DNA from: Cephalotus follicularis
Taxonomy: Eukaryota > Streptophyta > Magnoliopsida > Oxalidales > Cephalotaceae
Direction: 5' to 3'
Assembly (NCBI GenBank): GCA_001972305.1
Contig: BDDD01006731.1
Location: forward strand, 32,875-96,874
DNA: 64,000 nt
A program made the translations under genes and the position numbers. The notes beneath the pieces were generated by a model that saw nothing but the letters and a program-made list of their open reading frames with translations, was not told where the DNA came from and made no database searches. Below are positions 20,817 to 31,993 of the stretch, in pieces. How positions within the stretch are numbered: the first letter of the stretch is position 1; each line of letters opens with the position of its first letter.

Positions 20817-21430
20817 AAAAAAAGGAACCCAAAAAAAAAAAAAAATAAATTACAAAAAAAAAATTAAAAAATAATAAAAAATAATAAAGGAAAGGGAAAA
20901 AAATACAACCAATTAGAAAAAAAAAACAAAAACAAAAAAAAGAATTTTAAAAAACCAAATAACAAAAAAAAAAGAAAAAAAAAAAACAATACCAAATAAA
21001 AAAAAGAACAAAGGGAAAAAAAAAAAAAAAAAAGAAAAAAAAGAAATTTAAATAAAATAGAAATACAAAAAAAAAAAAAAAAAATAAAAAAAAAAAAAAA
21101 AGAAAAATAAAAAAAAGAAGGACAAAAAAAAACCAAAATAAAAAAATTAATAGAATAAGATAAAACCCCCAAAAAAATTACAAAAAAAACAAAAAAGAAA
21201 TACCATAAAAAAAAAAAAAAAATTAAAGGAAAACAAAAAAAAAAAAAAAGGAAAAAAAAAAAAAAATTAAAAAAGAAACCATAAAAAAAATAGAAAAAAA
21301 TAGAAAAAAAAAACAAAAATAAAAACAACAAAAGGAACAAAAGAAAAAATACAAACCATAAACAAAAAAAAAAAAGAAAAAAACAAATAAGAAAATAAAG
21401 AAAAAAAAAAAACAAAAAAATAAAATAAAA
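20817..21430. other. Corrupted sequence tract (not natural DNA)
   Basis: About 614 bases, mostly A, with short runs of other bases. Aligned to the sister copy at 31361-31973, each base equal to its left neighbour is kept and each base that differs from its left neighbour is written as A. I compared several segments of 60 bases or more with at most one or two discrepancies, which fit ordinary copy divergence. So this is the integrase/linker part of Tat copy I, encoded wrongly. No feature should be called in it. Confidence 0.93.
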
Positions 21431-21450
21431 AATGGTGGGCCTGTCCAAGT

Positions 21451-21592
21451 TGTCACACCCCATTTTTGATATTTAACACATGGTTATCAATTAATCAAGT
21501 ATTTAACAATAATCCAAAATTTAAAACCTTTGCGGAAGCATTCAATATACTGGATTATTTAAAAGTATTCGCATGCAGCCCATACAACATGC
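21451..21592 (-). mobile_element. First 142 bp of a Tekay LTR, copy I junction
   Basis: TGTCACACCCCATTTTTGAT and the following sequence equal the left edge of Tekay element 1 (31994-32135). It is joined to the Tat sequence at the same base, after CCAAGT. The LTR then stops and copia LTR sequence begins. Confidence 0.9.
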
Positions 21593-22400
21593 AGTAAATC
21601 AATGAAACACCTTACAAGGGTTCACTCCCCTCAAATACAAAGAATGATAAAAGTGAATTGTGTTGTGTTTACAATAACCTCTCAAAGGTTGGATATGAAA
21701 GTGCTATCTTAGTTACAAGCTTTGGATATTGATTTGAAAGATGTAGAATAGCTCTAGTGTTGCTTGGAAGGAATGTGTATTTGCTTGTTATCTCTTGATA
21801 TGTCTCTTTGTGTAAAAATACCACCTTCTTCCTTTTATAGAGATCCTCCAACGGATCTATTTTTAACCAATCAGACCAAATCCAGTCGGCTGGATTTTTC
21901 TTGCAGTCGGCTGGGAAAATGTTGTGCATTTGTAATTATAGTCGTTGGAGAGAGGCAGTCGGCTGGATGGACTGGGCAGTCGACTGGATGCCTTGGCAGT
22001 CGACTGATGCTCTGTTCCAGTCGGCTGTCTGAGCTAGAAATTCGATTTCCAAAGCTACTGGTTGAATTGTGCACTTCTTGGTAGTCGGCTGGAAACCTTG
22101 GCAGTCGACTGGATTGCCATGGCAGTCGAATGGATGTCCGAGGCAGTCGGCTGGCTGGAGTGCAAGTTCCAATTCTGGGTTTCTTTGAAGGTCCAGTCGG
22201 CTGTTCATCCTTGGGCAGTCGGTTGGATTACCTGTATTTGCAATTTATACCTTTGCAACACTTTCAACATGCAGCCAAGTGAGTATATGAAATTGTATGA
22301 TATCAAAACATGCATATAAGTGTTTCTTGATTGTTACTTGTTTGTTAATCATCGAAACATAATCTTTAAACATAATTAAAGGGGTGGCAAAAAGCCAACA
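21593..22400 (-). mobile_element. LTR of copia fossil 2 (3' side)
   Basis: On the minus strand it starts TGTTGGCTTTTTGCCACC after a purine tract, holds the dyad cluster, a TATA-like CTATAAAAGGAAG (plus about 21830-21842), and a leader with CCAACCTTTGAGAGGTTA shared with copia LTR 1. Confidence 0.75.
21884..22230. repeat. GTCGAC-core dyad cluster in copia LTR 2
   Basis: About eleven copies of CAGTCGACTG or CAGTCGGCTG, usually followed by GA. Within groups the core-to-core distances are 20-22 bp. The arms (CAG/CTG) differ from those of copia LTR 1, but the TCGA or TCGG centre is kept. Confidence 0.9.
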
Positions 22401-23040
22401 ATCTCCCCCTTTTTAATGATTGACAAAACAAGCCTAATATTGCATGATTTTGAAATGATTAATCATTTAACACTACTGAGCTTAACTCAACCATAAATTT
22501 ATCAAGTCCAAGGTGATTTAGCAACATTCTCCCCCTTTATTTATGCATAGTCTTAACAAAATTACCAATTCAATATCTAAGCAATTTTCCAAATCAATGC
22601 AATATCAATTTAATACCAACTTGTAATGCAATACCAATAATCACCAATGCAACAAATGTAATACCAATTTTGCAATGCAATATCAATCTCCCCCTTTTTG
22701 TCAAACAACAAAAAGTTTAAAGAAACTCCCCCTTAACCATAACCTCCCTTTTAATCATATTTTCCTATCTAGCTCCCCCTTAGCATAAGCTAAGTTTCTT
22801 TAAGCAACATTTTCCCTTTTTTTATAAAGGATATGTCAAAGAATTGACACCAATAAAACCTTTTTAAAAAGGGATACCAACTTAAAAACAAGAATAAGGG
22901 AATACCAATAAAAACCATTGAAAGTTAAAATATCAATATCATAAAAAATTGAGATATACCAATTTGAATAAAAGATTAAAAGAAGCAATATTATTATCAA
23001 TATCGTAACAATACCTCCCCCTCAACTAAGGCTTTCTCCC
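22401..23040 (-). repeat. GGGGGAG tract series, copia fossil 2
   Basis: CTCCCCC words (plus strand) at about 22403, 22530, 22688, 22727, 22772 and 23019, between gag and LTR. This mirrors the series at 8417-8990. The first (22401-22415) is the natural polypurine tract. Confidence 0.7.
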
Positions 23041-23097
23041 CAAGTTATGTACTTGAACATCTTGAGCTTGACTTCAAGTACACCTTCAAAACAAAGT

Positions 23098-24759
23098 TTA
23101 AACTTTTGGTACCCATTTGAACTTGGGTCCTTGCAAGTTAGTCACAAGAGTTCCTTTCGGAACCCAAATTTTTCTAGATTTACCAAAACGAAGATTATTC
23201 CTAAAAATGCAAGAGGAAGATGTGTGTCCTATTTTACCACAATAATTGCAACAAATTTGAGGCTCTACTTTCTTAACAAAGAAATTGTTAAAGTGTTTGA
23301 CATTTTTCATTTGTTCATAGCCGAGACCGGCTTTGTCAAACACACATCTTTGTAAACCTAACAAATTATCCAACTTGTCACTACTATTAGAAAATTTAGA
23401 AAATGTTTTCTTCAAAGCATCAATTTCGATTTTTAGCCTTTCATTTTCTTCCATAAAATCATTTGACAATTTTGAAGAAACATTTAAAATATCAATCTCA
23501 TTTATATAAAAACTATTTTTATCCTTAAGAGATTCAATTTCATTCAAACATTTGCTATTCTGTTTCTTTAGATTTTCAATTTCGTTAGACATAGAGATAG
23601 CATTTTTCATTAGAGACTTGTTCTTTAAACAAATATTTTCATATTCTTTAAACAAGTTCTCATATGCATTTTGCAATTCATCGAATGTAAAATTTACCTC
23701 ACTTTCGCTTTCATCTCCATTAGTATCTTCCTCCATAGCCATGAGAGCAAGGTTGACAACATCTTCATCACTTTCTTCTTCTTCAGAGCTAGAGGGATCG
23801 CTATCATCCCAAATTGCTACCATTGCTTTCTTCTTCTTGGATTGCTCATTCTTCTTCTTGAAATGTTCCTTGTTTAATTTTTCTTTCTTTTTGAGATACG
23901 GGCACTCGTTCTTGAAATGACCCGGCTTTTTGCACTCAAAGCAAGTCGGTTCTTCCCTTTTGCTTGATTCTTCATCTTGAGAGACTTTATTTTTGAAGGC
24001 CTTTTTGCCTTTTTGACTCTTGAGGAACTTCTTGAATTGTTTGGAGATAAGTACAATATCGCCATCCTCATCACTCTCACTTTCTTCCCTTAAGGCTTTT
24101 AAGGCTATCGTCTTCTTCTTTTTGGCATCCACATGCTCATGACTCTTCATCGTTGTCTCATGAGTCATCAAAGAGCCTAGAAGTTGTTCGAGAGGGAGTG
24201 TGGAAAGGTCTTTGGCCTCCTCAATTGCCGTTACCTTTGGAGTCCAACTCTTCGGCAAGCACCTCAAAATTTTCCTTACAAGTTCTTGGTTAGAATATGA
24301 TTTGCCAAGATTCTTAAGAGAGTTAATAATGGTAGTAAAGCGAGTAAACATATCACTAATACTCTCATTGTCATGCATTATAAACAATTCATATTCATGT
24401 ACAAGCATGCTTATTTTAGATTCCTTGACTTGATTCGTGCCTTCATATGTGACTTCTAACAAATCCCACATTTGTTTTGCCGAATCACACGAAGATATGC
24501 GATTAAATTCATTAGGGCCAACGGCACAAAATAAAACATGTTTGGCTTTAGAATTCAATTGGAGCATCCTAAAATCATTATCATTATATTCATTTTCGGG
24601 TTTAGGAGATACTACTCCATCTATAGTTCTAGTGGGCATCCTAGGACCATTTACAATAATATGCCACAATTGATAGCTGGGCAGTCGACTGATGCTCTGT
24701 TCCAGTCGGCTGTCTGAGCTAGAAATTCGATTTCCAAAGCTACTGGTTGAATTGTGCAC
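23098..24759 (-). pseudogene. Copia gag, long open frame
   Basis: A 553-codon frame. The first 27 or so residues come from LTR sequence. After this a UBN2-type gag domain follows (QMWDLLEVTYEGTNQVKES; LRCLPKSWTPKVTAIEEA), then a lysine-rich region, zinc knuckle CFECKKPGHFKNEC, an acidic serine cluster DDSDPSSSEEEESDED, a coiled-coil-like middle, second knuckle CNYCGKIGHTSSSC and the end GPKFKWVPKV. Gag forms the RNA-packing particle. No pol domain follows. The family's normal gag start is not in view. Lineage is probably SIRE/Maximus, moderate confidence. Fossil. Confidence 0.85.
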
Positions 24760-25085
24760 TTCTTGGCAGTCGACTGGAAACCTTGGCAGTCGACTGGATT
24801 GCCATGGCAGTCGACTGGATGTCTGAGGCAGTCGGCTGGCTGGAGTGCAAGTTCCAATTCTGGGTTTCTTTGAAGGTCCAGTCGGCTGTTCATCCTTGGG
24901 CAGTCGGCTGGATTACCTGTATCTGCAATTTATACCTTTGCAACACTTTCAACATGCAGCCAAGTGAGTATATGAAATTGTATGATATCAAAATATGCAT
25001 ATAAGTGTTTCTTGATTGTTACTTCTTTGTTAATCATCGAAACATAATCTTTAAACATAATTAAAGGGGTGGCAAAAAGCCAACT
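24676..25085 (-). mobile_element. LTR of copia fossil 2 (5' side, partial)
   Basis: Matches 21983-22400 with few differences, so the insertion is fairly young. It carries the same CAGTCGACTG cluster (24678-24915). It is shorter than its partner. Confidence 0.8.
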
Positions 25086-25223
25086 AGAGCAATTCTGGGT
25101 CGTATCAATGCTAGAGTAGTAATTTATTTTTCCATTTCCACAAATTTCAACTAGTTAAGGAAATAAAATATTTAAAAAAAGCCAATATAGTCTAATGACA
25201 CTTCTCATTCCAGTACATAAAAG

Positions 25224-25721
25224 TTGATGTAAAAATCAACTCCTCAACAGTACCCTACGTGTAGAACTTTGATTTGGTAGGGGAAAACGTTGCGAACGCT
25301 CCGAGAAAGGATTTTGGATGTTGTTTGATTGTCTTCCCAGCACAAAGAAAGCAAACTAGATGAATGTCCAGGAGGTTTCACTCCCGGGGACTCTCCGATG
25401 CTTAAGTCAGTGAAGGCAGAGAAAACAACAATAATGTTCTTTGAGTATATGAAAATGGCGGACCTGTGTAATCTGTTGCTTCGTAGTAGTTATAGTGGTG
25501 CTTTGCTGTAACTGCCTTGCTTGACTTGCGGAGATGATTATTGTACCCCTAGGAAATGCCGAGTATCTCGCCATTTCCCTGATTTTACGCCGGAGCATTA
25601 TTGTGCATTATCTTTTCAGATTGTAAACGCCCTACCACGTGTCTGTAGCTCTAAAGGATATTTGTCTTGTTTTCCAGAGGACACGTGACGGTATATTTTG
25701 AGTAGAATTTTTCCCATACCA
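25224..25721 (-). mobile_element. Tat 3' LTR (copy II)
   Basis: Same LTR as 14653-15151, preceded on its internal side by a purine block (ACCATGGGGACATA, minus strand). Confidence 0.75.
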
Positions 25722-25922
25722 TATGTCCCCATGGTCTTCATTTTCTAGGCTTGGTAGAGAAAGGAGACCATTTATGGCTTGGCTTAGAGTAGGGCTTGCG
25801 GTCAGTTCATTAATCATACTGATGTGTCCTTTGCGCCTTATTGCTTGGCCCAAATATTCTTGACCCAAGTCTGGCATTAATTATGACGCGACAGAGTAAG
25901 CGTCCGTAACGCTTGTGCCTTT

Positions 25923-26793
25923 TGTGACCCCCCGCTTAAGAGTGGCCAAGGAGACAGAGCTCTCCATGTGATGAAGCCATCCTGAGGAAAGAGCTCTCGA
26001 TGCCATCCTAAAGGAAAGTGCTCACCATGAGATAAAGCCGCCCTTGTGACAGGAATGAACCGAATCCATCGAAATGGGGGAGAAGTATGACTGTGTTATA
26101 TAAGAAATAATCCTAGAATCTAATCATATAAGGCGCCTTTTGATGGATTGGCTGATGAGTTAGTGGAAACTCCAGAGTTAAGCGTGCTACACTCAGGGCA
26201 AAAACAGGATGGGTGACCTCCTGGGAACTCTTACCAATCCATCAAGTATGACAAAATCGTGATGCCTGACGGGCAAAAGCGGACAACTCTCATATGGTTA
26301 AGGATAGGATCAGGTCTTTACAATTGGTATCAGAGACGAACCCCCTCCAGTAGATGTGGTTTGGGGACGAACCAGACGGAAGCTGGTGGGTCTGTGACAC
26401 CCTGCTTAAGAGTGGGCAAGGAGACAGAGCTCTCCACGTGATGAAGCCATCCTGAGGAAAGAGCTCTCGATGCCATCCTAAAGGAAAGTGCTCACCATGA
26501 GATGAAGCCGCCCTTGTGATAGGAATGAACCGGATCCATCGAAATGGGGAAGAAGTATAGCTATGTTATATAAGAAATGATCCTAGAACCTAATCATATG
26601 ATGCACCTTTTGATGGATTGGCTGGGGAGTTAGTGGAAACTCCAAAGTTAAGCATGCTGCGCTCAGGGCAAAACCAGGATGGGTGACCTCCTGGGAAGTC
26701 TTACCAATCTATCAAGTAGGACAAAACGGTGATGCCCGTTGGGCAAAAGCGGACAATATCTCATGTAGTTAAGGATCAGATCAGGTCTTTACA
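25923..26793 (+). mobile_element. Cassandra TRIM element, copy II
   Basis: LTRs 25923-26322 and 26393-26793, with the ATTGGTATCAGAGAC primer site between them and 5S-like domains in each (near 26140 and 26612). It occupies the same position in the Tat sequence as the element at 15353-16224, so both descend from one insertion that was duplicated with its surroundings. Confidence 0.9.
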
Positions 26794-27146
26794 TCTTTTC
26801 ACTTGCCGCGTATTGCCTCTTCGTTTCCCACACCTGATTTGATGGGCCGGTCTCAACCGTTTAACATAGTAGAGATCAAAAGGTGTGAGAGCAATCTAGG
26901 GTTCTTTAAATTCCCTCTTCTTCTGAAGAAAGCTTCGTTACGCTTCCTTATCTTCCAAAGCTTGTGTTTTCTTAAATTCTTCAGCTTTCCCAATTTTCAA
27001 ACTAATCTGTCTTCCAATCTTCTTCCTCAAAGAACTCAGGTGAACTATTTTTCCTTGTTCACCTTATAAATCTGTTCAAGTCACCCAAGGCTTTTTCTCG
27101 GCTTCTGTATTTATGTCCCTCTCTCTCTCTCTTCACAAAGCTCGAA

Positions 27147-29535
27147 ATGGCTAGAACCAAACAAACTAAAAGATTTATTAGAACTCCTGAAGAGGAAGGC
27201 CGTGCAGTTGGATAGGTCACTGTCACCGAGCATCCTCTCGGCTTCAAGGAGGACGTGGAAGCCACTGTTGCAGGCGCCATAAATGTTGCCGCCACTGAGC
27301 CTAGAACCCTGGTTTTTAGAGCCTCCTTCGATAAAAGTGTGCTTCGCCCGTAAAAATGGAGGAACTAGCCAAGAAATATTGCTTCCCCAGGAGCCTAGAA
27401 TACTCACTTCCTCGAGATCCCAAGGAGGTTATAGAGAGTAAACCCAGCCTCTTTATGGTATTCGTGGATGCTTTAGAGGATGGTCTGAGGCTTCCCTTAC
27501 CAACATTTGCCATAGCAATTCTGAGGCACTACCAGATCCACCCTTCGATGCTTCGAGCTTAATCCTAGGGCTTCATCATTGGTTTCTTGGTGAGGTGCTT
27601 GGAGACGGGGGTGACCGCAACGGTTGGACTATTCAGAGAATGCTTCTCTAGACAAGCGCGATTTTTACTTCAAGTCAAGCGTTAGTCAAGCCAATAAGCT
27701 ATTGGTGGAACCCACCAAATTCGTCAAGGGTTGGAGGGGTAGGTATTTCATTGTTAGGAACCTCCCCGATTTCACCCCTTGCCCATGGTGCGATTCATTG
27801 GACACTCAACGCCTCAATCAGAGGTCAACTTTGTCCGAGGCTGGGAAGGCGGATTTGGTGAAACTTTCTGCACTGGCTCCAAAGGAGGTGAACTCCGCAG
27901 TATGGGAGGATCGCTAGCGCCAAGTCGGGCTGAGCATGTTCTCTGGTCGGCGGGCTCGTTTGGACGAGGAAAAGGAGGTCCATGCCAGGACAGAGAGAGA
28001 GGGGGTTCAAGATACACGAGATGTGTTATTGAGGGGGAGAGCCGTATTAAGTCTTCCTCTAGATATAATGTCTTCGTTTTTTATTTTATTTTAAACTCTG
28101 CTTCTTGACATATTTCTAACTTTTTCTTTGTGATTCCGTGCAAGGATGGCATCTTGGAAACCCACCATTGACGTCATAAGGGCTGCTCGGGAGCAAGCGA
28201 GGGCTACATCCGAGGTGGAGAGACAAACGGCTCTTTAAAAAGCTGCGATGGCGAAGGAGAAGAGAGCAGCGAAGGAGGCCACTGCTGTTGTTAAGGCCGC
28301 TGAGGCCGAAGCTAGGGCTGCTGTTGAAGCCAAGGCTGCCGAGGCAAAGGCTAGGGCTGTCGCTGAGGCCACCAGGACCGAGATCGCTACGTTAAAAATA
28401 AAGGCCGATGATCCTCCATCATGTCCGTCCAAAAAGCAAAGGAGGACAAACCAGGAAAGTGTGTCTCGGGAAGGGCCTCCCGAGGTAAGCCTTCAGGATC
28501 CTGTCTGCCCCGATGCGCCCGAAGAATTCGACTGGATAAGAGGGATTCTTGAAGAGCTCGGCAACTCTGGTGTTAGCTTAAGAACGCAGGGGGTGGCAAT
28601 CGAGCTCGGCAGGTCGGGCCTTTTTCCCGCTGAGATGGAGGCAAGGAAGAGCTGGACCGTCGACCAGATGTGGACCCATCTTTTTCAAAGCAACTTAATG
28701 GTTTGCAGCTTCCACTCATTTTCTCTTTAAGTGAATTCTTTGCTCCTCCTTTGATCTTGGGCTTTCTTTTCCAGGCTCTGGGCAACGCCTACCTTCTGCA
28801 AGGGAGTACCAAAGACGATTATGCACTGATTCAGCAGCTTCATGCTAAAAATGCGGAGCTCAAGAGGTCATCTGATGAGGCTCGCTCCCAGCTGGAGGAG
28901 GTGCTCGAGGCCCAAGAGTCTGTCCTAGGGTAGAAGAGGCAGGTTGTTGAAGCTTTGGGGAAGGAGAAGGCAGAGAAGGCAAAAGTTGAATGGGACTTCG
29001 CGAACGTCAGTAGGATGTTCCATGCATTGGATGAGAAGTTCTCTGGATACCGGAGCAGGGACGAAGCTCAGGTCAAGAAGGCGGTGGATAAAGCCCTCTT
29101 AGATTTCAAGGCCTCAGACGAGTTCTGTGGTACTTTGTCCAAAGTCGCGGACTACTTCAAGGCCTCTAAAGGTTTCACCAAGGAGGTCCTTAAGGAATCC
29201 GTGGCACTTTATCGCCGTGGATTTTATACCTGCCGCCACTTGGTCGGATGCCATCCAGAGCTTCCCCTGGACTCTATTATTTGTGGTCCATAGGTAACCA
29301 AGTTTGACTTCCTTCCTTATGGGTTGATGAAGTAGAACAAGAAGCTCTTCAGGCCTATGAGGAAGAACAACACCGTGCTCAGGGATCTGAGGGGTGCCCT
29401 AGAGCAGATCTTCCTGGTGCAATGGTTCTGTATACTGATCCTGCCGAGGACCCCAGTTTTGTACCTGTGGTCGAGGACCCTCCAATTCCTCATTCTCCAA
29501 TTGTACATAACATCCCTTCAGGGGATGAAACTTAG
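27147..29535 (+). pseudogene. Tat-element antisense extra ORF, copy II
   Basis: Same gene as 16579-18968: MARTKQTKRF start, FVKGWRGRYFIVRNLPDF block, Ala/Glu coiled coil with KKQRR patch, second coiled coil with LEEVLEAQESV, and the Tat-type C-terminus. From 27556 onward it is base-for-base the same as copy I as far as I can see, while the first 400 bp differ by about 3-4 percent. It is transcribed, if at all, against the pol strand. Function unknown. Broken in a few places. Confidence 0.7.
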
Positions 29536-30859
29536 AATAGGATTTCTTCTTTGTTGCTTTTCCATTTTTTGTAACTTGTACTTTTTAAACAATTATGCTT
29601 TTGCTTTTGTAATGTAATTTTTCTTCAAGCAATAAAATACAAAGCTTTGGCATCTCTGGACTTTCTTATTCCCTTATGAATTTTTTCTTTGCATGCTTTT
29701 GTAGCTTCATCCGAGCTTGGGTAATTCCCTTAGGAATTTTTAAAATAAGTCATAGAAACTTAACTTTCGCTTCTTTTGAGCATTGCAATTCCCCTTAGGA
29801 AATTTTACTTAGTCTATTTTATAGACTTCTTGTGTTGTGGTCTTACAGTTTTCTGACCTAGTTACCTAAGCTTTCTAGCCCCTGTAGGACACTTTATATC
29901 AAAAGCACTTAGGCAAAGAGACTTGGTCTTTCCGAGTTCTTAAGTGTTTTCATGCCAAGTATAAGGTATGGTCTGGCAAGTTCTTGTGGTATTGCAAACC
30001 AGGGGTCTGATTTTTTCCGACCAAGTCGTTTGAGCTTGCAGCCCTCGTAGGGGAACTTGTTTGAAAGTGCTCAGTCCAACGAACTTGATTGTTGCAAGTT
30101 CTTATGGATTCGCCTCTCAAAACACTATATTGGTCTGGTTGGACAAGTTGTTATGGGATTTCCGACCAGTGTCTGCGCCCTTGGGAGTCTTATTGCTTCC
30201 TTAGAAGTCTTTTAATTGTTCCCTTAGGAAACTTTCAAAGTTGTTGTATTTTTGCATTACTCCCTTAGGAGTCTTTTGTTGATAAACTTTGGGTTCACCT
30301 CGGATGGAGTCTTTGGTGCTCCTCGGATAGGAGTCTTTGGTGCTCCTTGGATGGGAGTCTTTGTTGATTTGAGACCTCGATCTGTTCGAGACTTTAGTCT
30401 GTATTTGTTTACTCCCTTAGGAGTTTTACATATTCGCGAGACTTAGAGAGCTCGTGTCCTGTATCAAGGCCTGCTCTAATTTCTCCCTTGGGAGCATGGT
30501 CGGACAAGCTTGTAGTAAAGCTTCTTGACTGAAGGAACTAGTCGGTGGCCGTTCAGAGGCTTAAGGACTTGAACATTGGGCCTCTGGTTCCTTGCAAACT
30601 TGGAACTATAATCTTGAACATGCTCTTTTCGAAGAAAAAATTCATCTTTAGTGATATTCTTGAATTTTGAAAATATGTATATACTTGCACTAGTCATTGA
30701 TAGTACTTCCTTAGGTTCTCGACATTCTAAGCCCTAGGAATCTCCCTGTCCCCCAGAGTTTAAAGTTTGAATGTTCCTGGTCGGAGCACTCTTTTTACCT
30801 TGTAGGGCCCTTCCCAATTCAGAGCTAACTTTCCTCTGGTATCGGTATGATCAGCTATT

Positions 30860-31993
30860 GCCGCATTGCGGAGGACTAGATCTCCTTCTCTTAGTGGTTT
30901 GGGATTTACCCTTTTGTTGTAATAATGGCTCACCCTCTAATGGTATGCTGCTACTTTGATGGTTGCCTTATCTCTGAGCTATTCCACTAAGTCAATGAGG
31001 TTTCTCAATCCTTCTTCATTATTTTCTTCACTGAAATACACAACTCTAGGTGAATGCACTCCAATTTCCACCAATATCATAGCTTCTACTGCAAAACAAA
31101 GGCTGAATGGGGACTCGCCAATTGTGGTCCGAGGAGTGGTTCTGTAAGCCCATAACACACTTGGTAGCTCCTCTGTCCATCTTCCCTTTCTATCTTCAAG
31201 ACGCTTTTTTAACCTTGAGATGATTACTCTGTTAATGACCTCGGCCTGGCCATTGCTCTGGGTGTAGGCTATTGAGGTAAGCCTATGCTCAATTCTCCAT
31301 TCTTTGCAAAAATCCTAGAAAGCCTAGAAATAAAACTGTTTCCCATTTTCAGAGACTATACTCTCGGGACCCCGAATCTAAAAATGATTGATTTCCAGAC
31401 GAAGCTTTCTGTCTTCTTCTCTGTTATTGTGGGTAGGGGCTCAGCTTCCACCCATTTGGTGAAGTAATCCACTGCCACAATGAGGTATTTTCTCTGTCCT
31501 GTTGCCACTGTCAATGGTCTGATGAAGTCCATTCCCTATTGTGCAAAGGGCCAAGGGGCAGAGATAGATGTCAAAGGCTCTGATGGTCTTTTGCTTATAT
31601 TGGCATTCCTCTGACACTAATCACACTTCAGCACAAAGTCGATGGCATCTTGGTGCATGGTGGGCCAGAAATAGCCCTGCTTCAACAATTTCTTGGATTA
31701 GGTTCTAGCCCCCGTGTGATTTCCACATGCTCCATCATGGACTTCCCTTAGTGCATAATCGGCTTTTGAGGGAGTCCAACATCTCAGCATAGGGAAAGAA
31801 AAATATCTTTTGAATAGGATCCCTTCTCGAAATTGGTATCTATTGGATCTATACACCAGTCTTCTCGCCTCCTCTGGGTCCTCTGGAAAAATTCCATCCC
31901 ATAGCCAACTAATGAACGGAGTCATCCAATTCGGCTCTTGTGGTACGTCAATGTCCATCACATTCACTTCTGAAATGGTGGGCCTGTCCAAGT
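30860..31993 (-). pseudogene. Tat integrase remnant, copy II
   Basis: Minus-strand integrase text. Upstream piece (32006-31698): RLVYRSNRYQFREGILFKR then ALREVHDGACGNHTGART, resembling the zinc-binding H2C2 region. Downstream pieces: core and PFSLCFAVEAM region near 31100. The family enzyme joins element cDNA to the chromosome. The upstream neighbour (RNase H) now lies at 45760-46430, because Tekay element 1 sits between them. Fossil, with several breaks. Confidence 0.75.

Larger units (their letters stand above)
14509..21592. repeat. Large direct duplication, copy I
   Basis: About 7.08 kb that matches 25086-32135 from a shared left edge (AGAGCAATTCTGGGTCG) to a shared right edge inside a Tekay LTR (CCATACAACATGC). 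It contains 145 bp of flank, a Tat LTR, a Cassandra element, the antisense extra ORF, an integrase remnant and the Tat/Tekay junction. Most of it differs from copy II by about 3 percent, but 16989-19672 shows no difference by eye. 20817-21430 is corrupted sequence. It may be a real segmental duplication or two alleles joined by the assembler. Confidence 0.9.
21593..25085 (-). mobile_element. Gag-only Ty1/copia fossil 2
   Basis: A copia element read right to left: a short LTR piece (about 24676-25085), gag (about 24675-23098), a non-coding interval with repeated GGGGGAG tracts, polypurine tract (22401-22415), and a longer LTR (21593-22400). No pol genes. The LTRs share the CAGTCGACTG dyad clusters and end GCAAAAAGCCAAC on the plus strand. 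Its gag has the same domain order and terminus as the one at 7387-8343. The element looks broken in about two or three places. It lies exactly between the two 7 kb duplicate copies. Confidence 0.8.

Noticed and set aside
20864-21463. 199-codon Phe-rich open frame on the minus strand
   Set aside because: It lies in the corrupted A-rich tract, so the translation has no biological meaning.
21885-24915. Site-specific recombinase target sites (CAGTCGACTG palindromes)
   Set aside because: No recombinase is encoded nearby, copies are degenerate, and they are confined to LTR U3 regions. A regulatory role fits better.
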